Of a DNA stretch of 64,000 nucleotides, positions 16,746 through 24,385 are shown piece after piece; position 1 is the stretch's first letter, and every line of letters starts with the position of its first letter. The stretch is from JAVBLW01 sp031553215. GTDB taxonomy: Bacteria; Bacillota_I; Bacilli_A; Acholeplasmatales; Anaeroplasmataceae. The stretch is from assembly GCA_031553215.1 (NCBI GenBank), contig JAVBLW010000006.1, positions 186,001 to 250,000 of the forward strand, in the 5' to 3' direction. The notes below the pieces were generated by a model. That model worked only from the letters and a program-made list of their open reading frames with translations, did no database searches and was not told the DNA's origin. The position numbers were made by a program, and so were the translations under genes.

Positions 16746-17858
16746 TTACTTCTTTGCTTCTTCAAGTGAACCTTTTATTAATATTGGGCACAAGTCCTTT
16801 ATTTGTGCTTTTAGTTTTTCATTTATTTCTTTTCGCATAATATATGCATTATATATTGCAACAATGGATTTTTGTATTTTTATATCGGGAATTGGAATCT
16901 TGACTTCTTTCATACATGAAAAACTGAAAATATCTCGAACAGATCCCATTGCATAAAAAAGAGTACTTCTGAAAAATTCGAGTCTGCTTAACCATAGCAT
17001 TAAATATTCAGATAATAATTCTTTTTCATTAATTACTTTAAACACTGTGTACATTGGAGAAACAATACATACATTACTATTTCTTAGTTTTAATGCAATC
17101 GAACCAATATTAATTCTTGACGGGTTATATGCAAAATAATTTTCATTCACAATTTTGTAATTGCTAAAATCCAAGCCGTTAATATTGGCTTTAGTTTCAA
17201 TAAATCTACTTGTATTTTCAACACCTTGGACAAGGCTGACTTTTAATAAAGTATTTCTAGTATTCACTTCTTCTATATATTTTCCAATTTCCTCGCAAGG
17301 CATATTTCTTCTTAAGTCCTCGATATATCCATCACAGACAAGTTTTAGATCTTCAAGTCCTGTTTCGTAAGCTTTTTGATTTTCAAGCATTGCAAGATAC
17401 GTTTTTACGTATTTTTCTTGCGTTGGCAAATCTGGAACATCAATATCAATATCACACATTTCTTGCCAAGTAAAAACTTCGCGCGCAGAACCCCACGAGT
17501 TAAAGCGAGTATACCTATCAAATTCTGGTCTATTAAAATACATAAAAAGATAATCTGGTAACATTGGTGCATCTTTTTTTATTCTAAAAACAGTATAAAT
17601 TGAAGAAACAATACAATCCTTTTGACTTGCATAAGCCAATCCGATTTTTTCTCCTCGTCTAGACGTATCTGGAACATATGCAAACTCATGTTTCTTTACC
17701 ACTTTATAATTACTTAACTTAACGCCGTCTAAGTCGGCTTTTGTTTTTATGAAACATTTTGATGTGGAAATCCCACACACATCATTCTCTGTATATTCTT
17801 CTTGTGTATTTCTTCTGTTAATCGGTTCGATATATGTACCAAGTTTATTTAATGCCAT
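16746..17858 (-). CDS. hsdS: Type I restriction enzyme, specificity subunit
   Basis: I start at ATG 17858 because GAGGG lies eight bases before it; the 370-residue product then overlaps the end of hsdM by 14 bases. Two target-recognition halves are visible, each with the same theme: LGTYIEPINRRN ... FIKTKADLDGVKLSNYKVV, and IGKYIEEVNTRN ... FIETKANINGLDFSNYKIV. Each is followed by a coiled-coil spacer (about 155-190 and 340-365) that sets the distance between half-sites. The subunit sits between HsdM and HsdR in the complex and sets sequence specificity. Internal similarity of the halves suggests an old duplication. Confidence 0.93.
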   Translation of the reverse strand: MALNKLGTYIEPINRRNTQEEYTENDVCGISTSKCFIKTKADLDGVKLSNYKVVKKHEFAYVPDTSRRGEKIGLAYASQKDCIVSSIYTVFRIKKDAPMLPDYLFMYFNRPEFDRYTRFNSWGSAREVFTWQEMCDIDIDVPDLPTQEKYVKTYLAMLENQKAYETGLEDLKLVCDGYIEDLRRNMPCEEIGKYIEEVNTRNTLLKVSLVQGVENTSRFIETKANINGLDFSNYKIVNENYFAYNPSRINIGSIALKLRNSNVCIVSPMYTVFKVINEKELLSEYLMLWLSRLEFFRSTLFYAMGSVRDIFSFSCMKEVKIPIPDIKIQKSIVAIYNAYIMRKEINEKLKAQIKDLCPILIKGSLEEAKK

Positions 17859-19488
17859 AACCAATACCCTCAAAAGCATCTTCAAGTAATGATTGAGACT
17901 CTTTTTCTTTTTTTATTACCTCAGTCATTTCAGCTTGAATACGTTTCATTTCTTTTTCAAAATCGATATCCAAATCATGATCTATAAATTCAATATACTT
18001 GCTTGGTGCAAGACTGAAGTTTTTTTCTTTAATTTCGTCAAATGTTACTGAACGATATAATTCGGGAACAGCATATTTTGAAGAATCTTTGCAATCGACC
18101 GATTGCCAATTGTTATATATCTTTTTTACCTCTTTGATTTGCTCAGAAGTTAATATTGTTTTCTTCTTTTTCTTGCCTTTGTCAATTGTATATTCTTCAG
18201 TGTTTTCGTCCCATCTGCGAAGGTCAACAAACAAAACTTCATTTTCTCGATTTCGTAGTTGTCTGCCATTCAATGTTCTTGCTTTTTTGTTATTATTCAA
18301 AATCCAAAGAGTTACTGAAATATCAGTAGTATAAAACATATCTCTAGGAAGAACAATAATTGCTTCAACCTTATCATTTTCTAGAATTTTTTTGCGTATT
18401 TGATATTGAGCTTGTCCTCCTTCATCCTCTTCGTCGTCACCAGCAAAACCAGCATTCAATGCGCCGTTAGCAAGCAAAAACCCAGCGATGCCTTTGTATA
18501 CATCAAGTTTTGAAATCATATGCAAAATCCATGCATAGTTAGCATTGGAAACAGGTGGCATAGCAGGTTTACAAAGTTGAAAGCGAGCGTCCGTTAACAA
18601 TTCGTCTTCTCCACGCCACTTTTTAAGATTGAATGGAGGATTGGCCATAATATACTGAACAACTTTATCTTTGTGTTGATCTTCGGTGAAGGTAGAAGCA
18701 TTTTTTTCGCCTAAATCACATGATATTCCTCTGATAGATAAGTTCATCTTTGCTAGTCTCCACGTATCAGGATTTGATTCTTGACCAACCACAGAGACCT
18801 TTTTCTTATTTCCATTGTGCTTGCTAACAAATTTTATTGATTGAACAAACATTCCACCAGAACCACAACATGGATCATATACAATGCCATCAAATGGTTC
18901 TATCATTTCAGAAATAAGTTCAACCGCACAAGCAGGGGTATAAAACTCTCCATCTTCTTTTGATGCAGATGCAGCGAAGTTTTGAAGGAAATATTCATAT
19001 ACTCTACCAATCAAATCTTCTTCATTAAAGCGTTCCCTATTAAGTTTGTTGACTTCGTCTATTAAGGATTTAAATGCTTCTTTGCCTGCTCCGAGCGTTG
19101 CATAAGTCTTTTGAGGAAGTGCACCTTTTAAAGGTGGATTTTTATCCTCGATGTCTTTCATTGCTTTATCTAGTATGACAGCTATATCATTTTCAGCAGC
19201 GTTTTTCACGATGTGTGACCACCTACAATGTTCCTCCAAATAATAAACATTTTGCGAATTGTAAAATGATACTTTTTCCAAGAAAACGGGCACATCTCCC
19301 AAATTAGGATCGTCAATAATTTCCTTACGTCTTTTTTCAAATTTATCACTAGCAAATTTTAGAAAAGCTAATCCAATAACAGCATCTCTATTCTTCTCAA
19401 AACTTCCATAACCACGAAGTGCTACACGGCAGTTCCAAAGAACTTGTTCGAGTGATAGTTCTTTATCTTTTTTATTTTTTACTGCCAT
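17845..19488 (-). CDS. hsdM: Type I DNA methyltransferase (adenine-N6)
   Basis: The 547-residue protein has an N-terminal HsdM helical domain (about 10-150), GEFYTP (180-185, motif X-like), SAM motif I DPCCGSGG (205-212) and catalytic motif IV NPPF (283-286). The C-terminal tail is rich in Lys and Glu and would contact HsdS. With two HsdM and one HsdS it makes the modification enzyme, and with HsdR the restriction enzyme. GGAGAG six bases before ATG supports the start. It begins two bases after the Xre gene, so expression of the whole operon depends on that promoter. Confidence 0.95.
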   Translation of the reverse strand: MAVKNKKDKELSLEQVLWNCRVALRGYGSFEKNRDAVIGLAFLKFASDKFEKRRKEIIDDPNLGDVPVFLEKVSFYNSQNVYYLEEHCRWSHIVKNAAENDIAVILDKAMKDIEDKNPPLKGALPQKTYATLGAGKEAFKSLIDEVNKLNRERFNEEDLIGRVYEYFLQNFAASASKEDGEFYTPACAVELISEMIEPFDGIVYDPCCGSGGMFVQSIKFVSKHNGNKKKVSVVGQESNPDTWRLAKMNLSIRGISCDLGEKNASTFTEDQHKDKVVQYIMANPPFNLKKWRGEDELLTDARFQLCKPAMPPVSNANYAWILHMISKLDVYKGIAGFLLANGALNAGFAGDDEEDEGGQAQYQIRKKILENDKVEAIIVLPRDMFYTTDISVTLWILNNNKKARTLNGRQLRNRENEVLFVDLRRWDENTEEYTIDKGKKKKKTILTSEQIKEVKKIYNNWQSVDCKDSSKYAVPELYRSVTFDEIKEKNFSLAPSKYIEFIDHDLDIDFEKEMKRIQAEMTEVIKKEKESQSLLEDAFEGIGYGIK

Positions 19489-19490
19489 TA

Positions 19491-19685
19491 TTAACTCTCC
19501 TCGATTTCTATATTATTCTCTTTACAAAGTGCAATAATTTTTCGTTTTACTTTGGTTGTTGGTTCGTGCAAACCAGTTTCCCATCTATTTATTGATGCAT
19601 AAGAAACACCCAAAAGCTCAGCAAGTTCGTGCTGAGTAATAATGAGTTTGTTTCTTATTTTCTTTACTAGTAGTTGATAATCCAT
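19491..19685 (-). CDS. Xre-type regulator of the hsd operon
   Basis: I start at ATG 19685, six bases after GAGGTG; the 64-residue product is almost only a helix-turn-helix (IITQHELAELLGVSYASINR, about 15-34), like plasmid-copy-control or R-M controller proteins. It is the first gene of the type I operon and lies two bases before hsdM. A dyad (TTTTGATACAAAA) sits within its own promoter, which would suit autoregulation. That link is inference. Confidence 0.85.
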   Translation of the reverse strand: MDYQLLVKKIRNKLIITQHELAELLGVSYASINRWETGLHEPTTKVKRKIIALCKENNIEIEES

Positions 19686-19718
19686 CTTGTTCACCTCATG
19701 AATCATGTCTTACTCAAT

Positions 19719-19741
19719 ATTATAACACTTTTGTATCAAAA
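19719..19741 (-). promoter_or_regulatory. Promoter and candidate operator of the hsd operon
   Basis: On the minus strand there is TATAAT (19719-19724), without a good -35. Four bases upstream is the perfect dyad TTTTGATACAAAA (19729-19741: arms TTTTG/CAAAA around ATA). The same 13 bases occur at 23392-23404, and a 12/13 match is at 10981-10993. The position in the spacer suits a repressor or controller protein, most simply the Xre protein encoded next. Confidence 0.5.
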
Positions 19742-19799
19742 TTTCTACTTTTTAATTCTTAATTTTACAAATTATTCAAATTATTCTCAAATTCTTTTC

Positions 19800-20107
19800 G
19801 AAATTATGTTTTTTACGCACCCCTATAGGTAATCGTTAAATTGTTAAACACTGCTATAATGGGCATGATTATTATATCTATAAAATGTTGCCCGATAATG
19901 AATAAAAGTCGCTCTAAGCAGGTGATTTTGCTTAAAAAGGCTATATTTAGCTAAAAAGGTAAAGAAAAAGGCTTAATACAAATCGTTAGATTGTATCAAA
20001 CCTATGCTTTTTATTTGAATAGGATTACCTATATTGATGCAAGAACGCACCCTTGATAATTTAGAGCAATTTTCTACGCACCCTTAGTGGTAATCGTTAA
20101 AAGGTTA
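19800..20107. repeat. Island repeat between the two R-M modules (copies 4a and 4b)
   Basis: This gene-free gap has two repeat segments. About 19808-19845 has TTACGCACCCCTATAGGTAA and the following TCGTTAAATTGTTA; it pairs with the equivalent at 10862 in the phosphoesterase gap. Bases 20012-20107 are the 96-base match to 11080-11175. The distance between the two motifs is similar in both gaps (about 265 versus 280 bases), so the gaps look like copies of one ancestral spacer. A terminator (19966-20002) lies within it. Confidence 0.6.
19966..20002 (-). terminator. Terminator of the BcgI-like operon
   Basis: An imperfect but long hairpin (arms AGGCTTAATACAA and TTGTATCAAACCT on the plus strand) is followed, on the minus strand, by a T-rich tail. 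It lies about 150 bases after the specificity gene. Confidence 0.5.
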
Positions 20108-20149
20108 ATTTTGTTATTTTAAATGTTTTTTGCTTATTCAACTTCGAAA

Positions 20150-21151
20150 TTATATTTTACCAATATAATCAACCAATTTAATAGTATTATCAATTAAATC
20201 AAAATCTATTTTATGTGTAGAATAATTATATGGCAAAAATATTTTATGTTTTTTTATATGTTTTTGCCTATATTGTCTCCCATAAGAGTATTTAAATTTA
20301 TCTAAATCAATTAAAGTTAGTACATACATTGCTCTATATACATTAAGTTCAATTTGGGGTATCAAAACAAGAATATTATCGTCACATACAAATTCATAAT
20401 CTCGATAAAATGCATTGCCAAACATATCAATAGTAATCACATTTTGGTATGTTTTCAAATCTTCCGTTTCAATGAAACACGCAATTCCTTGGTCTAAATA
20501 TCCTGCAGTTACAAGTGGAGTGCTCCCTTGAACTCTATTTTCTTTGGTAAGTCGCTCTCCTCTTTCAATAATAAATAACTCACCATCAAGTGCAAACTCT
20601 TTTGTGTTAATATTATTTAAATAGTTCATTTGTAATTTCTTAGGTGATTCAAGTTTTTTAAAAACAATATTTTTTTCAATCGCCCTAATATACTCTTTCA
20701 TATATTGCCAATCCGGAAATTTTAAATTATCCCTATCAAAAGCAGGAAGAAGTATTTTTTCTTTTCCTAGTCGTTTATCGCTTATTTCTCTACCAAAATT
20801 GTATTTATAATTCATTTGTTCAAAAATAGGTTTAAGAAATAGTGCAATTTCATAGCCTAATACTACTTTTTTATCTTTTATCCCAATTACTGTGACATGA
20901 TCAGATGCAACAAAAGCATACGGATGATAAAATAAATACCCTACACTACCACTATTTGATAAAGTCATTTTATTATTATGTAATTTCATAAATTCAGGTG
21001 GCAACACAAAGTTATTAACACCATTATTATTTTTTGTAGATGATATATACGGAATATCGCCAGAAACAATTTCCTCTTCAATCAATCGCTGACCTCTATT
21101 AAATTCAAAAATATCAAATATTGAGAATTCAAACCATTCTTGATGTATCAT
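20150..21151 (-). CDS. Specificity subunit of a BcgI-like restriction-modification enzyme
   Basis: The 333-residue protein has two target-recognition halves. Each starts with a similar motif (FDIFEFNRGQRLIEEE near 11-26 and ELFIIERGERLTKENR near 190-205) and contains YISST/LVTAG, then a strand-rich region ending in GREISDKRLGKEKILLP or GRQYRQKHIKKHKIFLP. This is the Methylase_S architecture. Its size and its partner match the B subunit of BcgI (about 340 residues). Its ATG overlaps the stop of the methylase-nuclease gene in TAATG, so the two are coupled. It should confer a bipartite recognition site. Confidence 0.82.
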   Translation of the reverse strand: MIHQEWFEFSIFDIFEFNRGQRLIEEEIVSGDIPYISSTKNNNGVNNFVLPPEFMKLHNNKMTLSNSGSVGYLFYHPYAFVASDHVTVIGIKDKKVVLGYEIALFLKPIFEQMNYKYNFGREISDKRLGKEKILLPAFDRDNLKFPDWQYMKEYIRAIEKNIVFKKLESPKKLQMNYLNNINTKEFALDGELFIIERGERLTKENRVQGSTPLVTAGYLDQGIACFIETEDLKTYQNVITIDMFGNAFYRDYEFVCDDNILVLIPQIELNVYRAMYVLTLIDLDKFKYSYGRQYRQKHIKKHKIFLPYNYSTHKIDFDLIDNTIKLVDYIGKI

Positions 21152-23121
21152 TATTTCACTTCCTCATAATAATCGGAAATAAGATTTAATAATGTGACTT
21201 CATCTATATTGCTATTCAATAGATTCATGTCTTGTTTTGCTTTAAAAATCATATACTCTTTTACCGATTTCTCAAAACTTTTTTCATTTAAATTACTATA
21301 ATCAGTTTTAGAATGTGCCTGAATTAGCCATTCATCGTTATCTTTAATGATTGTTTTTACTAATTGAATTTGATCATTATATCCATCTGGGTTTTTTAAT
21401 TTTAATAATAAATCCTCTTTTATATATTGCCATTTGTTATAGACATCCGTCCTTCCTTTAGATTTTGACAAAACAAATCCATCATCTTTTAAATCATAAA
21501 ATATTACATTCTTATTAGCATGCGGTAAATTAGTTTCAAAAACAGAGATTGCAGTATTCGTAGCGGCATTTGGCATGAATAAATCTTTAGGCATATTTAT
21601 TACATATTTTAAAGTATGCTTCTTTAAAATATTATTTCTTATCGTATCATCTTTAAAATAAGTGCTAAGTGGTGCAATCATTATTACGTATCTAGAACAA
21701 TGATCCAACAATCTAGTTAAAAATTGAATTTCCTTTTTTGTAGGATTGTCCTTGTTATCCTTACCACCATATGGTGGATTAATAAAACCAATAGAAGGAA
21801 TAATTGGTTCCGAATTACCATAATCGTTTTTATTGTTTTTTAAATTATTTAAAACATTGTCAACTTCCAAAGAAAAATAGTCATAATTATAAATTTGCGA
21901 TTTCCCATCCCCTCTAAAAAGCATATTTGAAATAGCTAAAGAATACATCGTGGAATTTTTCTCAAAGCCAATTAATTGTTTTTCCTTTAAAGTCTTTATA
22001 TATCCTTGTTTGTTCGTTAATTGTGAGTTGTTTATCTTTTCAACTAATTTATTCATACCTGCAATTAAGAAAGAGCCAGTTCCACAGCAAGCATCCAAGA
22101 TAACATCATTAGTTTTTATTTCAATTAATTCAGTAAATAATGTTGTAATATGATTAGGAGTTAATACAATTCCTTTTTTTACATTTGACACACCTGCATA
22201 TCTTAAAAATTCTTCATAAAACTTACCGATTATATCATAATTGCTTTTTCTTTCAAATAGAGGTATAACATTGGTTTTTAGCTCATCAAGTATCTCCTTA
22301 AGTACACTTAAGTTATTTAAATCATGATCAAATTTAATAAATTCGAGTTCTGCCCTAAGTACTTTTCTTTTCTCTTCAGGTATACTCTCAGAAGCCAAAA
22401 CAGAATCCACTCTATCTTGTAATTTGTTTACTATTTCGCTCGGTGTATTAGCTGCATATTCATTTATGAAGCTATTACCACCACTTTTTATTTTAAACAA
22501 GCAAATCATCAAAGCAGATAATAAAATCGGCCTTTTTTGTGAATCAACAGACCTTAATTGTCTGTTAATCTTTTTAGAAGACGACGAAATATTATTAATA
22601 ATTTCTTCTTCATCATAGTTTTCAAATAAATTCAAATAGTCTTTTTCATTTAAAAAATCAGTTACTGTGTTTTTTTCTTCTATTACATTATTATGTATAA
22701 TAAATGTCGACAATCTATGATTGTAGTCATCATCAATTTTTCCAGAAAATGCTATACCTACAATTTTCCAATTAGAAAAATAATTTGATAAATCATGATT
22801 ACACTTCATCAATTTATCTTTTGTAAAAAAATTTAAATACCATAGTATACCATCAACAGCATATTTTGTTGGAGCAGAGCCTATTTTTTTAGATACATGC
22901 TCGGAAATATTAGTTTTTTCTTCAACAAGAATTAAAAGTTTTTCATCTTCATTAATGTAAATTTGATCAGGTAAACCTATATTTCCTGTTCCTTTTTTCG
23001 AAGCAACTGACAAAACTTTATTAACCTGTTCATTTGAAGTATAATTACCCCATTTGTATTTATAATTTAATTTAAGCAAATGAGCGATTAAGCTATATTC
23101 GTTTTTATCTTTCCTAGCCAT
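21151..23121 (-). CDS. BcgI-like fused nuclease-methyltransferase subunit
   Basis: The start is taken at ATG 23121 (AGAGGA six bases upstream; 656 residues). The reading frame stays open to a TTG at 23199, so a longer N terminus is possible. A PD-(D/E)XK nuclease is N-terminal (GLPDQIY near 50-56, VEEKTN near 66-71). A helical HsdM-like region follows, then SAM motif I LDACCGTGSF and catalytic NPPYGG. This fusion of nuclease and adenine methylase, with a separate two-TRD specificity protein, is the layout of type IIB enzymes such as BcgI (A subunit about 640 residues). Such enzymes usually cut on both sides of their site. Confidence 0.82.
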   Translation of the reverse strand: MARKDKNEYSLIAHLLKLNYKYKWGNYTSNEQVNKVLSVASKKGTGNIGLPDQIYINEDEKLLILVEEKTNISEHVSKKIGSAPTKYAVDGILWYLNFFTKDKLMKCNHDLSNYFSNWKIVGIAFSGKIDDDYNHRLSTFIIHNNVIEEKNTVTDFLNEKDYLNLFENYDEEEIINNISSSSKKINRQLRSVDSQKRPILLSALMICLFKIKSGGNSFINEYAANTPSEIVNKLQDRVDSVLASESIPEEKRKVLRAELEFIKFDHDLNNLSVLKEILDELKTNVIPLFERKSNYDIIGKFYEEFLRYAGVSNVKKGIVLTPNHITTLFTELIEIKTNDVILDACCGTGSFLIAGMNKLVEKINNSQLTNKQGYIKTLKEKQLIGFEKNSTMYSLAISNMLFRGDGKSQIYNYDYFSLEVDNVLNNLKNNKNDYGNSEPIIPSIGFINPPYGGKDNKDNPTKKEIQFLTRLLDHCSRYVIMIAPLSTYFKDDTIRNNILKKHTLKYVINMPKDLFMPNAATNTAISVFETNLPHANKNVIFYDLKDDGFVLSKSKGRTDVYNKWQYIKEDLLLKLKNPDGYNDQIQLVKTIIKDNDEWLIQAHSKTDYSNLNEKSFEKSVKEYMIFKAKQDMNLLNSNIDEVTLLNLISDYYEEVK

Positions 23122-23221
23122 ATTAAGTCCTCTACTCTCTATAATTTTAAAAAATTTATTTTGTAACGTTTTCACATAAGCTATCGCTGTTTTTTCCAAA
23201 TAGAAAAACAGTTCAACATTG

Positions 23222-23460
23222 TATTATATAATAACATATTTTTAGCAAAAAATCTATTGAAACGGCATTTTTTTAACACGATAGTTTCAATTTTCTCAAA
23301 TTACTATTTTACGCACACTTTACTAATAATCGTTAAATAGTTATATTAATACAATAAGTTCATGTTTAGAAGAACTACCTATTTTGATACAAAAGTGAGT
23401 TGTGATCTTTAAAGCATATGTTTTTACTCGAAAAACAATCTATTTTAAGCTGAAAATACA
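23222..23460. repeat. Island repeat between ssrA and the BcgI-like operon (copy 5)
   Basis: Resembles 10795-11040 along most of its length (TAATAACATATT, AATCTAT, TTTTACGCAC near 23308, AATCGTTAAAT near 23327, AACTACCTATTTTGATACAA near 23383). It includes an exact TTTTGATACAAAA dyad (23392-23404). On the minus strand a TATAAT (23223-23228) is a candidate -10 for the BcgI-like operon, with no clear -35. Because it lies beside ssrA, this may be the original copy from which the others derive. Confidence 0.6.
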
Positions 23461-23492
23461 AAAAAAGGACTAACACCTAAAGTATTAATCCT
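23459..23492 (-). terminator. Terminator of ssrA
   Basis: A hairpin about 11 bases long (arms AGGATTAATAC and GTGTTAGTCCT on the minus strand, with G-T pairs) is followed by seven T. It lies about 15 bases after the CCA end of the tmRNA. Confidence 0.8.
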
Positions 23493-23503
23493 GAATTATC
23501 TAT

Positions 23504-23879
23504 TGGTGGACCTGGGGGGACTTGAACCCCCGTACGCAGCCAACTAGCCTTTACTTTCTACATGCTTAGTTTATTATTTAAATTTGCTATGAGATCATGA
23601 ATAAACACATTATTTCATAACTAATCTTATTGTATTCGTTTAAGAAGTTAAGATGGCACTTCTTAAGTATATCCTAATGAATGAGTCGTTGGTAATAGTC
23701 TTAGGAAAACTAATACAGAACGTAGCTTGGATTAAATTAGCAAGCTAATTGAACGCTCATATTGTTGTTACGAGCGAATAAATTTGTTTTTCCGGTTATT
23801 TTAACCTCGGCGTTTTTACTTGCGCAACCAAGGCATGCTTATAAAGTTTTATTAACCACGGCGAATCCATAACAAGCCC
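23504..23879 (-). ncRNA. ssrA: tmRNA (transfer-messenger RNA)
   Basis: The 376-base RNA has a tRNA-like 5' end (GGGCTTGTTATGGATTCG) and a 3' end with a T arm (GGGGGTTCAAGTCCCCC) and an encoded CCA. The seven-base acceptor stem closes with two G-T pairs. The tag reading frame lies between 23738 and about 23795 and gives GKTNLFARNNNMSVQLAC followed by TAA, starting like the Bacillus tag (GKTNSF). The last residue is Cys rather than the usual Ala. It rescues stalled ribosomes with SmpB, whose gene is just upstream. The accessory island begins just past its 3' end, a common integration site. Confidence 0.95.
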
Positions 23880-23935
23880 ATGTGATTTTATTATATATTG
23901 TTTTTGATGATATGTAAAGTAAAGTGATAAAGGAA

Positions 23936-24385
23936 TTAATAATTCATTTCCTTTATCACTTTTTGCATATGTCTTTTGGCATCTGCTTCTTTTAATGATT
24001 CTCTTTTGTCATGTAAATTTTTACCTTTACATAAAGATATTTCGATTTTACATAGTGCATCTTTCATGTAAACTTTAGTTGGAATGATAGTCATTCCATC
24101 TAGTTTACATTTATTGAATAATTTTAATGCTTCTCTTTTATGAATAAGTAAGTCACGAGTTCTTGTTTCATCATGATTAAAGATATTACCTTTTTCATAT
24201 TTAGAGATATGCATATTTATTATATATGCTCTGTTATTCTTAATTTGAACATAAGCATCATTAATATTTACATTATTTAATCTAACTGATTTTATTTCTG
24301 TACCAGTTAGTTTTATTCCTGCTTCATAGGTTTCTATAATAAAATATTCATGACGTGCTTTTCTATTTTCACAAATTACTTTCAT
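23936..24385 (-). CDS. smpB: SsrA-binding protein
   Basis: The 149-residue protein has the SmpB beta-barrel pattern: YFIIETYEAGIKLTGTEIKS (16-35), the conserved ARHEYFI start, the RTRDLLIHKREALKL segment and the C-terminal basic tail (GKNLHDKRESLKEADAKRHMQK) that reads the empty decoding centre. It binds the tRNA-like end of tmRNA and brings it to stalled ribosomes. ATG overlaps the rnr stop (ATGA), and the tmRNA gene follows within 60 bases, the usual Bacillota order. Confidence 0.97.
   Translation of the reverse strand: MKVICENRKARHEYFIIETYEAGIKLTGTEIKSVRLNNVNINDAYVQIKNNRAYIINMHISKYEKGNIFNHDETRTRDLLIHKREALKLFNKCKLDGMTIIPTKVYMKDALCKIEISLCKGKNLHDKRESLKEADAKRHMQKVIKEMNY

Noticed and set aside
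11741..19488. BREX or DISARM type system because of the extra ATPase
   Set aside because: No PglX/PglZ/BrxC or DrmA/DrmB-like proteins. The core is a standard HsdR-M-S set.
837..23500. Prophage or integrative element with recognisable integrase
   Set aside because: No integrase, transposase, capsid, terminase or conjugation gene is visible, and I found no direct repeat of the ssrA 3' end. Only the spacer repeats support past insertion.
23504..23545. A stand-alone tRNA gene
   Set aside because: The T arm and CCA belong to the tmRNA; the matching 5' acceptor strand is 370 bases away and a tag reading frame with stop lies between.
24382..24385. Mycoplasma-type genetic code (TGA as Trp)
   Set aside because: TGA ends rnr and padR exactly where the next gene starts, and Trp is TGG throughout.
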